A stretch of DNA of 64,000 nt from Anaeramoeba ignava (GCA_028826165.1 JAPDFW010000055.1:327501-391500); one strand, 5' to 3'; counted from the first letter of the stretch, positions 11,295-24,830 are shown. The notes: generated by a model from the sequence alone, not told the origin. Numbers and translations: made by a program.

Positions 11295-14200
11295 TTACAA
11301 ATTCTTTTTAGAATCTGATTTAATATTAAGTAAAATTTCAAAACCTTGACGATATTCATCATATTTCATAATATCTTTAAGAAATTTTAAATAAATTGGA
11401 GATTCATAAATAATCCTATATAATTTCACAAGATTGATATAAAAAGCACCAGTTGTTGTGACACCAAAATTTTTATAAAGCATATGGAAACGAACAAAAA
11501 GACTATTTTTAAAGAAAAAATCAGCAATCAATTTGACATCACGTTCAAAACTCTTTGAAGGATCCTTCTTTCCAGGACGTATTTGAATCATTTTTTCTTT
11601 TGGTAATAAATTCATTCTTAGTATTTTGTTGATATAATATAATCCATTAAGTGTCGCTCTTTTCGAACTGACAGCTAGAAGTTCCAAGAACTGGATCATC
11701 AACTTCGACTCAATTAAATACTTGCAAAAAGATTTATTGCAAGCAATTGTTTGATACAATAATTTCCAAGACTCTCTGTTGAATTTGTAATTGATTTCAT
11801 CGTTGCAAAATTCTCGAATAAAAGAAACCAATTCTGATTTTTGACTTTTTTTGTCAGTCACTTTTTCCGAGATTGCATCGAATATCGTGGGTTCTTTGAG
11901 TAGATCTCGAACACACATCAAAATCGGGATCTTAAAATCATACGCATTTTCTGGAGTGGTTCGGATCATGATCATTAAATTGAAGATGATTTGGCAATCG
12001 ATTCGAATAATGTTTTTCATTTTAAAAATTTTGCGCATTTTATTCGACCGAGTTTTCCTCGGTTTGGATCCAAGACTTTCGACACCGAAAATCAGATTTT
12101 TTTTGAGGAGATGATGAATCATTTGCATTAAAAAACGCGCCACATAGGATAGTTCAATTGCGTAAAAGGAATCCATTATTGATCTATTTAGTCGTAACAA
12201 GAAGTTGTTGAAAAAAGTTGGAGAAAGTAACTCGAGCTGATTCAAATCAACCAATGTTTGCTCATGCATTGTCTGTTCATAAAGATAATGTCCATACTTA
12301 CTTGCAAGGATGGTTGAATATGTTGCTTGTTCTTTGTAATTTTTTTTAGATAGTTTCCGAACCAAATCCAAAAGAATAATTTCTTGATTTTGTTTTCCTT
12401 CTTGCTGTAAAACTCGTTCATCCTCAATAGCATTTGAACTCAAGTCTTGAGTATCCTGACTATTTGAATGAAGTGATTCTTCATTTTTTTTATGACTCTT
12501 TTTGGGTCATTTTCTTTTTCAATTTTTTTTGGATCATTTTCTTTTTCAATTTTTTTTGGATCATTTTCTTTTTCAATTTTTTTTGGATCATTTTCTTTTT
12601 CAATTTTTTTTGGATCATTTTCTTTTTCAATTTTTTTTGGATCATTTTCTTTTTTTATTTCTTTTAAATTTTCTGATTCTTGTATTCTTGATACATTTGG
12701 ACTTGATTTAATTACGATTGTTAAATTTGTTTGTGTTTTTGCTCGTGCAACTTTTTTTTCAAGTCCAGAAAATAAATCCTCTAATAAATCTTTTGCTTGA
12801 TATTGTTCAATAAAATACACAAAATATCTTTCGTTTTTCATCATTTCCCACATTCTTTCAGCTGCAATTTTAACATGAAGGAATCGAGAACAACCAAGTT
12901 CTCGAACATGTTGAATTAATTTGGAAGATTCTGAAACAAAAAACTTTCGAAGTGTTTCATCTTCACAATTAAGTAAATTCACCAAAACAAAAAGATATAT
13001 ACTTGATATAGTTGATGATTTTGAGGAAACACCTTCAAATACATCTCTTTCAATGATTCTTGGTGCTGATGTTATAAATGAGATGATTTGTTTTTGGATT
13101 TTGCGTAAAAGTTGGTCTAAAAATTTAACCATTTGGAATTCATTTTTGAAACATTGATATAAAATTCGAATGTAATAAAAGCAATATATTATATGAATAA
13201 AATTATTGAGAAGGACTTCTTTTGGGAAATTCTAAATAAATTTTATAATTATAATTTTAATAATTTTTAAATGAATTTTTTTGATTTTAATAATTTTTAC
13301 AATTTTGGCTAAATCTATCAATTCTTGTGAAAATGGAAAAACTTGTCTTAAAAAACTTTGTGATTTAACTAAAGTATATGAGAGTTTATATAAAATTTTT
13401 GGTTGTTGTTCATTCACAATTTCTTCAAGAAAATCATTTCCTGGTTTTGTTGTTAAAAATTTATTCAATAAAAATCCTATTTTAATATGAATAAGAACAT
13501 CTGGATGTAAATTAAGAAGATTTAAAATTTTTTTTATAATTTTCGGTGAAATTGAATTTAGAATTTTCTTTTTAATTTCAGATCCACTTTTAAATATTTT
13601 TGAATATTGATTAAAACTCTTTTTATTTTTAATAAAAACAAAAAGAAAAAAAATGTAAATAAATATTTTTTTAATATTATTATTATTATTACTTCTTTTC
13701 CTAAAATAAGATCTTTAAAATCTGGGAAATCAATATTTTTCTTTTTTAATAATACATCAATTTTTTCTTGAATAATTTTTTCAAACTAATTTAATAATTT
13801 TTTTTAAAAAAACAAGTAAATTAGTTCTTTTTTTTTTTGATAAAAAATAAAATATACTTTTTTTTCAGTTGCAAAATCTTGATTTGGGAAAATGATTGAA
13901 TAATAAGCATTTTCAGATTCTATAACAATAACTTTTTGTTCAATGTTAAGGAAATAATTTGGATCTTTATTAAAATTTTTCCAGTTAATCTAAATCAAAA
14001 TAATAAATAAATAATTTGAAATTTTTAATTTAAAATTTTTAATTACATTTTCTTCAATATCATATCGAATTAATCCAACTTCTAATTTATCAATATTTGG
14101 TACAACTTTTTCATGAAATCTATTTTTATTATCAATGGATGAATTTGATAATGGATTTTGTGTTGAAAAATGTAATGTTGGTTGTTTCTAAATTAAAAAA

Positions 14201-16982
14201 AAATATAATATAAAAATATAATTTAATAAATAAAATATAATATAAAAAATATTTACTTTTGGAAGAAAAGCTGGTTTTCCTAAAATTTCTGGTGAATTAT
14301 GTTGATATTTTTTCATATTTTCAGAAATATTTGAAAGTACAGCTTCAAAAAAATTATTCACTTTTGTTCTTGAATCTTGATCTAATTTCGAGAAAAATGG
14401 AAAAAAATTATCTTTATATTTTTGGATAGATTTTGATTCTGGAATTTTTTCCTTTTTAATTGAGAAAAAAAAAATTAAATTAAGAAATGAATAAGGAAGT
14501 TTTTCTTTCTTTTTTTTGGAAATTATTTTTTATACTTGAATTTTATAAAGATTAAATGTGTTTGTTAAATTATTTCTCCAATTATAATAAGAGTAATTAG
14601 TTTCAAATCCATGAAATGTTTGTTCAGTTCTTTTAGTAGGTTTCTAAAAGAATTTTGAAAAAATTTTATATATTAGTTAATTTTGAAATTTTGAAATTAA
14701 ATTTAAAAAAAAAATATTACCATAGCTTGTTGTAATCGAATTTGTTTTGTGAATTGTGATGCATGAATTGGCATTTGTGATAATGATTTTACAACAATTT
14801 GACTCCATCTTTTGTATGCTCTTTCATAATTTTCATATTTTTTATAAAGTTTTGGATTTGGTTCTTCTGGAAATAATTCTGAATCCCAAATGGAATCAGG
14901 AAGAGTTGCTCGAGAAAATTCAGTTGAAATTGTTGAATCATTTCTTTAAATTTATAAATGAATTTTATAAATGAATTTTAATTTTAATTTTATAAATGAA
15001 TTTTATAAATGAATTTTAATTTTAATTTTAATTTTAATTTTATAAATGAATTTTAATTTTAATTTTATAAATGAATTTTATATAATTTTAATTTTAAATT
15101 TTAATTTTATAAATGAATTTTAATTTTAATTTTAATTTTATAAATGAATTTTAATTTTAATTTTAATTTTAATTTTAATTTTAAAATTTTAATTTTAATT
15201 TTAATTTTTGATTACAAATTTAATCTTTTTTCTAAAACTTGTAAAACTTCTTGCTCTTGATGCTTATTTAATCTAACAGCAGTTCTAACACTTAGAAACT
15301 TTTTTGGACTTTGAAGTAAATCAAATTTTTTAACTTTTCTTGGCTTTTCAAAATCTTGTTCATTTGTTTCCAATTCATGTCCAGATGTTCTAAAAATAAA
15401 ATTAATAATTAAAAATTAATTAATAATTAAAAATCAAAAATTAATAATTAATAATTAATAATTAATAATTAATAATTAATAATTAAAAATTAATAATTAA
15501 TAATTAATAATTAATAATTAATAATTAATAATTAATAATCAATAATTAATAATTAAAAATTAATAATTAAAAATTAATAATTAATAATTAATAATCAAAA
15601 ATTAATAATTAAAAATTAATAATTAATAATTAATAATTAATAATTAAAAATTAATAATTAAAAATTAATAATTAATAATTAAAAATTAATAATTAATAAT
15701 TAAAAATTAATAATTAATAATTAATAATTTAATAATTAATAATTAATAATTAATAATTAATAATCAATAATCAAAAATTAATAATCAAAAATTAATAATT
15801 AAATAATTAAAAATTAATAATTAAAAATCAATAATTAATAATTAATGATTAAAAATCAAAATAGATTTTCTAAGTTGAAAATTAAAAGTTAATTTATACG
15901 CTTCAGTCATTTCAGAAAAATCATCTTCCCAATCTGTTTCAGTTTCAGTATAATCTGTAGTTTCATTTTTTTTGACAGCAATTTCTTTTTTATTATTCTA
16001 TAAAAAAATATTTTTTTTCAATTTAAAAATTTTTCTTTTCTTTTCTTTCTTTTCTTTTCTTTTGTTTAATAAATAAATTACTCCATCATCTGGTCTATAA
16101 AAAAATTTCCCAACAATCTTTGGAAATGATAAATGTTTCAATATATTTTCACATTGATTTTTCCATTCAATACATGCATTTTCATACTAATTAATTAAAT
16201 CAAAAAAATAAAAAAAATTTTTTTTATTTAAAATTAAATTAAATTTTTAATTAAATTCTATTTTAAATTTTAATTGGAAAATTTTTTTCGATTGATCAAT
16301 TTTTTTGTAAATAATTCATTTTTTTTTTGATAAGAAATTAATTATAGAATTGCTTTTTTTTTTTAATTGATCAATTTTTTAATAATATTTTTCGATTTGA
16401 TTTAAATTTTTTTTTTTTTGTGAATTGAATTTTTAAATTAAAATCCAAAAAAAAAAAATAATGAAAAAAAAGCAATTTTTTTCAAAAAAAAAAAAACAAA
16501 AAGTGAAAAAAAATATTTGTAAAATAAAAATAATAAAATACTTCTTGATAAGAGTTATAACTATCAAAGTTTGGAAATGATGGAATTGAGTTTAATTTTT
16601 TAGTTTCTTTTGATCAAAACCAATAATAGAAATGAATATAAAATGAAGCAAAAAAATTGAAAAAGAAAAAAATTTAAGTTTTTTTTTTTGAAAAATAATT
16701 TTTATCAATAATTTATAATCAAAAACCTTCTGATTGTAAATAGAATTGATTGTAAATTTTTCCGTCTGTTGAAATATAAACACCATTTGTTTGTTTTTCT
16801 TTTAATTCATTAGTAGTTGGTGGAATTGAATCTGAAGGAATAAAAGGAATTGAAAAAAAACCACCTTTTATTTTTAAAATGAACAATAAAATAATAAACA
16901 ATAAGATTTTGAGATTTGCTATTTTATTTTTAAAACAAATATTTTTATTACCGATTGCTTTATATTTTCTGTTTTGATTCAT
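11295..16982 (-). CDS. Large helical-repeat protein, paralogue A (about 15 exons), function unknown
   Basis: Exons traced by GT-AG sites with matching phase (high to low): 16982-16952, 16864-16727, 16606-16542, 16186-16082, 15997-15900, 15389-15216, 14943-14721, 14643-14536, 14451-14257, 14187-14047, 13989-13858, 13785-13693, 13618-13301, and about 13219-11295. One 1-nt frame break lies near 12495 at a C/A-run after the ENDPKKIEK repeats. The protein is about 1,250 residues. The N-terminal part has aromatic/Trp motifs (YENACIEWKN, YERAYKRWSQ). The C-terminal half is Leu-rich alpha-helical, probably armadillo-like (e.g. LLYQTIACNKSFCKYLIESK). The gene at 29202-34774 matches it segment by segment. 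I do not recognise the family; a scaffold role such as a ScaA-like protein is only a guess. Confidence 0.75.
12495..12660 (-). repeat. Coding 30-bp tandem repeat (ENDPKKIEK)
   Basis: Six nearly identical 30-bp units encode Lys-Glu-Asn-Asp-Pro-Lys-Lys-Ile-Glu-Lys inside the last exon of paralogue A. Nucleotide identity is near-complete, pointing to recent expansion. The array ends at the frame break. Confidence 0.85.
14962..15860. repeat. Repeat-filled introns of paralogue A
   Basis: Two adjacent introns flank the exon 15389-15216. The one at 14962-15205 carries (TTTTAATTTTATAAATGAA) variants. The one at about 15400-15860 carries (AATTAATAATT/AAAAATTAAT) units. Each intron has its own unit. 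Confidence 0.8.
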
Positions 16983-19640
16983 TTTGTTTTTTTTTTGTTA
17001 ATTAATTAAAAAAAAATGAATTTTCAATTTTAAAAAAAAATTTTGAATTTTCAATTTTAAAAAATAAAAACAAACAAAAATTTTTCTTTTAAAATTTTTT
17101 AAAATTCAATTAAATTTATTTTAATTAATTTTATTTAGATTAAATTTATTTGAATTAAATTTATTTATTTAAAATTTAAAAACAAATTAAATTTATTTAT
17201 TAAATTTAAATTAAATATTTTTAATTTATTAAATTTATTTTTAAATTTATTTAGATTAAATTTATTTAGATTAAATTTATTTTAGATTAAATTTACATCT
17301 TTAATTAAATTTATTTAGATTAAATTTATTTTTAGATTAAATTTATTTAGATTAAATTTTTGATTAAATTTTTTAGATTTAAATTTATTTAGATTAAATT
17401 TATTTGGATTAAATTTATTTATTAAATTTATTTTTATTAAATTTATTTTGATTAAATTTATTTAGATTAAATTTATTTAGATTAAATTTATTAATTAAAT
17501 TTATTTAGATTAAATTTATTTAGATTAAATTTATTTAGATTAAATTTATTTAGATTAAATTTATTTAGATTAAATTTATTTAGATTAAATTTATTTAGAT
17601 TAAATTTATTTAGATTAAATTTTTATTAAATTTATTTAGATTTATTTTAAATTTATTTTGAGATTAAATTTATTTAGTTAAATTTATTTAGATTAAATTT
17701 ATTTGGATTAAATTTATTTATTTAAATTTATTTAGATTAAAAAATTTATTTATTTTAAATTTATTTTAAGATTAAATTTATTTAGATTAAATTTATTTTA
17801 GATTAAATTTATTTAGATTAAATTTATTTTAAAATTTGAATTTATTTTGGATTAAAAATTTATTTAGATTAAATTTATTTGGATTAAATTTATTTAGATT
17901 AAATTTATTTAGATTAAATTTATTTATAAATTAAATTTATTTTAAATTGATTTATTTAGATTAAATTTATTTTTATTTAAATTTATTTTAATTTGGATTA
18001 AATTTATTTAGATTAAATTTATTTGATTGAATTTATTTAGATTAAATTTATTTAATTAAATTTATTTGATTAAATTTAAGATTTTATTTTAAAATTTAAA
18101 TTTATTTAAATTAAATTTTTTGATTAAATTTATTTTAAATTATTTATTTAGATTAAATTTATTTAGATTAAATTTATTTGAATTAAATTTATTTAGATTA
18201 AATTTATTTGAATTAAATTTATTTAGATTAAATTTATTTAGATTAAATTTATTTAGATTAAATTTATTTAGATTAAATTTATTTAGATTAAATTTATTTA
18301 GATTAAATTTATTTAGATTAAATTTATTTAGATTAAAATTTATTTATTTGGATTAAATTTATTTAGATTAAATTTATTTAAATTTATTTGGATTAAATTT
18401 ATTTAGATTAAATTTATTTGGATTAAATTTATTTGGATTAAATTTATTTAGATTAAATTTATTTAGATTAAATTTATTTGGATTAAATTTATTTAGATTA
18501 AATTTATTTAGATTAAATTTATTTGGATTAAATTTATTTAGATTAAATTTATTTAGATTAAATTTATTTATTTGGATTAAATTTATTTAGATTAAATTTA
18601 TTTAGATTTATTTGGATTAAATTTATTTAGATTAAATTTATTTGGATTAGATTTATTTGGATTAAATTTATTTGGATTAAATTTATTTGGATTAAATTTA
18701 TTTAGATTAAATTTATTTAGATTAAATTTATTTAGATTAAATTTATTTGGATTAAATTTATTTAGATTAAATTTATTTAGATTAAATTTATTTGGATTAA
18801 ATTTATTAAATTTATTTAGATTAAATTTATTTAGATTAAATTTATTTGATTTTAAATTTAAATTTATTTAATTTATTTTAAAATTTATTTAGATTAAATT
18901 TATTTGAATTAAATTTATTTAGATTAAATTTATTTAGATTAAATTTATTTAGATTAAATTTATTTAGATTAAATTTTATTTGATTTATTTAGATTAAATT
19001 TATTTGAATTAAATTTATTTAGATTAAATTTATTTGATTAAATTTATTTAGATTAAATTTATTTGGATTAAATTTATTTATTTAGATTATTTGGATTAAA
19101 TTTATTTGGATTAAATTTATTTAGATTAAATTTAAATTTATTTAGATTAAATTTATTTGGGATTAAATTTATTTGGATTAAATTTATTTGGATTAAATTT
19201 ATTTAGATTAAATTTATTTAGTTAAATTTAAATTTTTATTTAGATTAAATTTATTTAGATTAAATTTATTAAATTTATTTAGATTAAATTTATTTGGATT
19301 AAATTTATTTGGATTAAATTTATTTAGATTAAATTTATTTGGATTAAATTTATTTGGATTAAAATTTATTTAGATTATTTAGATTAAATTTATTTAGATT
19401 AAATTTATTTAGATTAAATTTATTTATTAAATTTATTTGGATTAAATTTATTTAGATTAAATTTATTTAGATTAAATTTATTTGAATTAAATTTATTAAT
19501 TAAATTTATTTAGATTAAATTTATTTGGATTAAATTTATTTAGATTAAATTTATTTAGATTAAATTTATTTGGATTTATTTGGATTAAATTTATTGAATT
19601 AGATTTATTTGAATTAGATTTGAAGTAAATTTAAATTACA
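16983..19640. repeat. 15-bp satellite (GATTAAATTTATTTA)n, about 2.5 kb
   Basis: From about 17100 to 19630 the sequence is a run of 15-bp units with a common G-doublet variant (GGATTAAATTTATTT). Register breaks are frequent before 18120 and units are cleaner after it. The 5-residue periodic ORF inside it is a by-product of the 15-bp period. The first ~110 bp is AT-rich DNA upstream of paralogue A. Confidence 0.92.
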
Positions 19641-19998
19641 GTTGGATTAGTTTTTAATTAAAAAATTAATTTAGATCTAAAAAACAAAAAGAAAAAAAAA
19701 AAGATAAAAAGGAAAAATTTGCTTATATTTGGAACTTAAATTCAAAAGTAATTAAATTTTAAATTAAATTAATAAAGAATTTATAAATAAATTAATTTAA
19801 AAATAATAAAATCTAATTGAAAAAACTCACTATTTAAATTAAAAGGGTACTTTACACGTGTTAATAAAATGATCGAATTTAAAAGCAAAAAAAAAAAATA
19901 AAATAAAAATCATTTTTCTTTTTATCTCTTAATACTTTTTTTTTTTATTACAAAAAAAGGTTTTTTTTACTTTTATTTTTTTTAAAAAAAAGCGCAAA
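19641..19998. other. Upstream region of the PB1 gene
   Basis: A spacer with no ORF. It contains AAAAGGGTACTTTACACGTG at about 19842, one of the few GC-containing stretches nearby and possibly an E-box-like CACGTG site. A T-run/A-run block (TTTTTTTTTAAAAAAAAGCGC) follows immediately before the start codon. Regulatory roles are inferred from position only. Confidence 0.35.
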
Positions 19999-21677
19999 AT
20001 GCAATCAAACACTGCGATTACAATTAAAAGTACATTCAAAAATGATACAAGAAGATTTCTGTTGAATTCCAAAGCAGAAATGGAAGAACTTTTGAACACA
20101 ATTAAAAAGCTTTATCAACTTGAACAAGCAAATCCTGAATTGATTTCGATTTATTATTTTGATGAAGATGAAGACAAGATCACAATTACAAACACAAACG
20201 AACTTGGAACCGCAATTCAAACCACATTAGCAACTGAAACGAAGATTTTGCGGTTGGTAATCAAAGTTAGAAAAGCAAAAAAAATGGCAAAACAAGAACA
20301 AATGGGTGAATTTTCACATCCTTTCAAGGGCAAACGTTTTCATGGATTTTTTGGACGTAGATTTTTCTTTCTTCCTTTTGCTGTCCGTTATTTACGACCC
20401 AAACTTATTGAACTTGCAACTCTTGCTCAAGATCCTTCTGTTGTTGAATGGTTCAAAGAATCCCGTTTCCAAATTTCTTTTGCTCTTCGTGAACTTGTTG
20501 AAAATGGAAAAGAAAAAGCTGAAGAATTCATGAAAGTCGTTGAAAGTCTTGTTAGTAATGTGAAGTTTACTGATCCTGAATCGATTAAGAGAATTCAAGA
20601 TGTTGCTAAGTATGTAGTTGAGAAAGCTGATGAATTGAAGGAAAAAGTGAATGAAAATGGAACTTTTGGATTTGGAATGCATAAAGGATTTGGAATGAGA
20701 AAGTTTTGGAAACATCATGGTTGTGGAATGAATAAAGGATTTGGAATGAAAAAGTTTTGGAAACATCATGGAATGAAACATCATGGATTTGGAATGCATA
20801 AAGGTTGTCCAATGAAAAAGTTTTGGAAACATCATGGAATGTTTGGAATGCATCATCCAATGCATCATGGAATGTTTGGAGGAATGAATCAAGGTTTTGG
20901 AATGCATCATCCAATGCATCATGGTTTTGATATGGATTTTGGTGCTCCTTTTGGAATGCATCATGGTTTTGGTCATGGAATTCATTGTGGAATGCGTAGA
21001 GGAATGGGAAAGTTTTGGAAACATCATGGAATGAAACATCATGGTTTTGGAATGCAGAAACATCATGGTTTTGGAATGCATAAAGGTTGTGGAATGAGAA
21101 AGTTTTGGAAACATCATGGTTGTGGAATGAATAAAGGTTGTGGAATGAATAAAGGATTTGGAATGAAAAGTTTTGGAAACATCATGGAATGAAACATCAT
21201 GGTTTTGGAATGCATAAAGGTTGTCCAATGAGAAAGTTCTGGAAACATCATGGAATGTTTGGAATGCATCATCCAATGCATCATGGAATGTTTGGAGGTA
21301 TGAATCATGGTTTTGGAATGCATCATCCAATGCATCATGGTTTTGATATGCATCATGGAATGTTTGGTATGAATCACCCAATGTTTGATATGAATATGAA
21401 TCAAATGTCCCCTTTCAATTACAACCAATTTGACCAATATCCTTCTCAATTTCAACAAAATCCTTTCGTTCAAGAACAAGAACAAGAAGATGAATATCAA
21501 GATGAAAAACCTTGGAAGAAGTTTACTAAAAAAGGAAAGAAAGCTAAGAATGATTTTGGAAGACGTCAAGGAAGAAGAGGAAGAAGAGGAATGGGAATGG
21601 AAATGCAACAATTTGAAGATGAAATGAATGAAAACATTCCTCCTCAACAAGAACAAGAACCAAAAGAAAAGAAATAA
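19999..21677 (+). CDS. PB1-domain protein with His/Met/Gly-rich repeats (frame break near 21166)
   Basis: Residues 1-90 form a PB1 domain. A basic N-terminal cluster (TIKSTFKNDTRRF) and an acidic OPCA-like motif (YYFDEDEDKITITNTNEL) suggest it could pair with itself or others through both faces. Residues ~125-215 are helical (LRELVENGKEKAEEFMKVV). The next ~240 residues repeat blocks such as FGM-K-FWKHHG, GCGMNKG and GMHHPMHHGMFG, rich in His, Met, Cys, Gly and Trp. The tail is acidic then Arg-rich (GRRQGRRGRRG). In one repeat unit AAAA (21166-21169) stands where sister units have five A, moving the frame; the protein resumes at about 21180 and ends at 21677, about 560 residues in all. Metal binding by the His/Met/Cys array is plausible but unproven. 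Confidence 0.8.
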
Positions 21678-21956
21678 TTTTGATTTTTGATTTCTTTTCT
21701 TTTCTAATTTAGAAAGGGAAAATTCAACTTCTTTTTTTTTTCAATTCAATTTCTTTTTTTTTTCAATTCAATTTCTTTTTTTTTTCAATTCAAATTCAAT
21801 TCCCTTTCTTTTCAGAAATTTTAATTTTCTGATTTTCTTTTTTTTTCAATTCGATTTCGATCCAATTTTCAAAATAAAAAAAACAAAACAAAAAAAATCT
21901 TTTTTTCTTTTTTTCTTTTTCTTTTTCTTTTTCTTTTTGATTAAAAAAAAAAAATT
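21678..21956. other. Convergent intergenic spacer, polypyrimidine-rich
   Basis: It lies between the 3' ends of the PB1 (+) and VPS9 (-) genes. It contains three copies of TTTTTTTTTCAATTCAATTTC-like sequence and T-rich runs. No gene. Confidence 0.6.
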
Positions 21957-24142
21957 TCATTTCAAAAAATCATCTCTTGATAATAAATTTGAAAGAAAAC
22001 CACCAACTTTAACTTCACCTTGTTTTTTATTAAGATCAATAACTCTTGGAGATTGATTAGTTCTTTTAATTTGGGATAATCTTTCTTTTTTTTCTTCTTC
22101 TTTTTTCTTTTCTTGTTTTAAACGAATTTGTTCTTTTCTTTCGACTTCTCTTCTTTCTCTTTGTTCAATTTCATATTTACTACAAGCATTACCTTCATGA
22201 ATTGTTAAAACGGAAGTTTGAAAAGAAGCATCAATAAAACCGAATTTAGAAGTAGAAATGTTTGTTAAATTGAAAGAACTGCAATAAATCATTCGGCTAT
22301 AAAGTTGAGTAGGTTGAGATAAAGTTATTGTATAAATCAATAAAGGAAGTAAATCATCAGTTGAAAGTAATTTTGATTTGGATTCTTTTCCTGGATAAGC
22401 TAATTTTGTTAGTTTTTGAATTGTTGCATCAAGAACAAGCATCATTTCAAAAGGTGTTTTTCTTTGGAAGATGTTTTGGAAAAATTTCAACTGCAGGTTT
22501 GAAATCAATATGAGCAAATTCTTTTGATATTCCTGTGAGCAAACCAATTAAAATTAAATATAAAATTCAATATAAAATTAAAAATTAAAATTCAATTTAA
22601 AAATAAAATTAAATATAATTAAAATCGGATAAAAAATTAAAATTAAAATTAAAATTAAAAATAAAATTAAAATTCAATATAAATTTAAATTTAAAATTAA
22701 AATTAAAATTAAAATTAAAATTAAAATTAAAATTAAAATTAAAATTAAAATTAAAATTAAAAATTAAAATTAAAATCGGATAAAAATTAAAATTAAAATT
22801 AAAATTAAAATTCAATTTAAAATTAAAATTAAAATTCAATATAAAATTAAATTTAAATTAAAATAAAAATAAAAATTAAAATTAAAATCGGATAAAAATT
22901 AAAATTAAAATTAAAATAAAAATTAAAATTAAAAATTAAAAATTAAAATCGGATAAAAATTAAAATTAAAAAAACTTACCAAATGCAGCTGGTGGATTGC
23001 CTTTCACCTTTTTGATTTGTTGATAACAATTATCATCCTCTTCAGAATATAATTCCCTCATTTTTTTATAAATATTCAAAGTGCCAAGAACATACATTTT
23101 CATAATACTTAACAATTCAATTTTGTTATACTTTTGATTTGCTAAAACAGAAAACTTAGGATTAACATTAATAAAAATTGAGAAAGTATCTTCACATAAT
23201 TTCTCAATCCGATTAGCTGCATCTTCTTCATATTTCTTCACAAAAAAATATGACTGTTTGAATTCTTTTAATTTTTCTTTAATTTTTGGAAATACTTGAA
23301 AATTTTCATGGAATTTTGTGAGAAATTTTGAAATTTCTTCAAGTGTTTTGTGTGGAGGAAATATAGAAGAAACAGTGATAATCTCTCCAGAAAGAGAAAT
23401 CACTTCTTGAGTATTATAAATATTGAACTCAGGTTCTGGAACAATTTGGATTTTTTCTTTTGGTTTTTTCTTTTGATTCGTTTGAGTTTGTTGCCGTTGT
23501 TTTTCAACTACTGGTTTTTGCCGAAGTTCCTTTTGCGGTTTTTCCTTTACTTCTTTCTCAACAGGTTCGACCAATGGTGTCTCAATCAAAACTGCATTAA
23601 AAGGCTGGAAATTTTCATTAAAAAAAATTTCTTTTGTAATAATTGAAATGTTTCTTTTTTTTGAAAATCCTTTGGTTTTTTTTTTTTGGGATATTCAAGT
23701 GTGTTTTGAAAAGAATATTAATTTAATAACGATGAGATAATGATGTGTTGAGTCCAATAGTTTGTGTGTGATATGTATTTACCTTCTCGTGTTTTGATTG
23801 TTGTCCCGTCGATTTGAATACTCTTTGGTGGGTTTGTGTTTGTATCAAAAACGTCTTTAAAGCTAATTGAAGGTTTTAAAACATGCATCTCTTTTTTATT
23901 TCAATGTTAATTTTACGACCGAATATTTATTAAATATTACTTGTGAATTTATAATTTTAGAAAAAAAAAATAAGAAAAAAAATAAATATTTTACCAGCAA
24001 ATTCTTGATTAATTTGACTTTTAGTAAATGAGGATTTAGAAGGAACGCAAACTAACCATTGATTTCCTGATGCTTTTTCATATAAAGTGCTGAATTTCTT
24101 TTTTAAATCAATAAAAAAGGGATTTTTTGAAATTTCTTCCAT
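21957..24142 (-). CDS. VPS9-domain protein (putative Rab5-type GEF), 4 exons
   Basis: Exons: 24142-23995, 23890-23783, 23669-22980 and 22532-21957, all GT-AG with phase-1 junctions. The protein is about 507 residues. Exon 3 has a Lys/Gln-rich low-complexity stretch, then helices (FLTKFHENFQVFPKIKEKL). The VPS9 core spans exons 3-4: FKPAVEIFPKHLPKK, then FEMMLVLDATIQKL, then the signature STDDLLPLLIYTITLSQPTQLYS. A basic coiled coil (RERREVERKEQIRLKQEKKK) closes the protein. VPS9 domains exchange nucleotide on Rab5/Vps21 GTPases at endosomes, consistent with an endosomal set that includes the FYVE gene at 56413. One extra A in the run at 22457-22461 (T on +) breaks the frame just before FEMM; the splice phase at 22532 shows which upstream frame is real. 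Confidence 0.8.
22533..22979 (-). repeat. VPS9-gene intron 3, (AAAATT)n filled
   Basis: A 447-bp intron bounded by GTAAGT and CTCACAG (sense), made of AAAATT hexamers on + with interspersed AAAATCGGATAAA, which occurs four times. The same AAAATCGGATAAA word appears in an SLC44-gene intron near 62800. Confidence 0.8.
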
Positions 24143-24830
24143 TACAAATAAAAAATAAAAAATGAAAAATGAAAAATAAAAAATGAAAAATAAAAAATGA
24201 AAAATGAAAAAGCAATTTTTATTCCACTTTTTATTTTTATCTAAGAATTAAATATAAATATTTATTAGATTAAGTTAAATAAATATTAATTAAATAAATA
24301 TATTTTTATTCCACTTTTTATTTATAAAAGAATTAATATAAATATTATATTAAATTAAATTAAATAAATATTAATTAATTAAATATATTTTTATTCCACT
24401 TTTTATTTTTGGAAAAGAATTAAATATAAATATTATATTAAATTAAGTTAAATAATTATTAATTAATTAAATATATTTTTATTCCACTTTTTATTTATCA
24501 AAGAATTAATATAAATATTATATTAAATTAAGTTAAATAAATATTAATTAAATATATTTTTATTCCACTTTTTATTTTTGGAAAATAATTAATATAAATA
24601 AAAATGATTTGAAAAAATAAACATTAATTTATTAAATATATTTTTATTCCACTTTTTATTTTTGGAAAAGAATTAAATATAAATATTATATTAAATTAAG
24701 TTAAATAATTATTAATTAATTAAATATATTTTTATTCCACTTTTTATTTTTGGAAAATAATTAAATATAAATAAAAATGATTTGAAAAAATAAAAAAATT
24801 GGAAAAAATTAAATTTAAATTTTTAATTTA
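24143..24830. repeat. ~85-bp tandem repeat with TTCCACTTTTTATTT
   Basis: About seven units start at ATATTTTTATTCCACTTTTT (about 24213, 24299, 24384, 24472, 24556, 24640 and 24727). Each holds ATTAAATATAAATATTATATTAAATTAAG-type sequence. It occupies the whole gap between the VPS9 gene start and tRNA-Cys. Just upstream of 24215 is a short (AAAAATGAAAAATAA)n run. Confidence 0.85.

Noticed and set aside
18120-18356. Asn-Leu-Phe-Arg-Leu repeat ORF resembling a leucine-rich repeat protein
   Set aside because: The 5-residue period equals the 15-bp satellite period; there is no start context or flanking domain.
20392-21656. Minus-strand ORFs opposite the PB1 gene rich in Thr-Phe-His-Asp-Ala / Ser-Met-Met
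   Set aside because: Shadow of the repetitive His/Met coding strand; the plus-strand PB1 domain establishes the real strand.
24143-24830. CRISPR-like array (seven regular ~85-bp units)
   Set aside because: Eukaryotic gene context, no unique spacers between repeats, and whole units are repeated; it is an ordinary tandem repeat.
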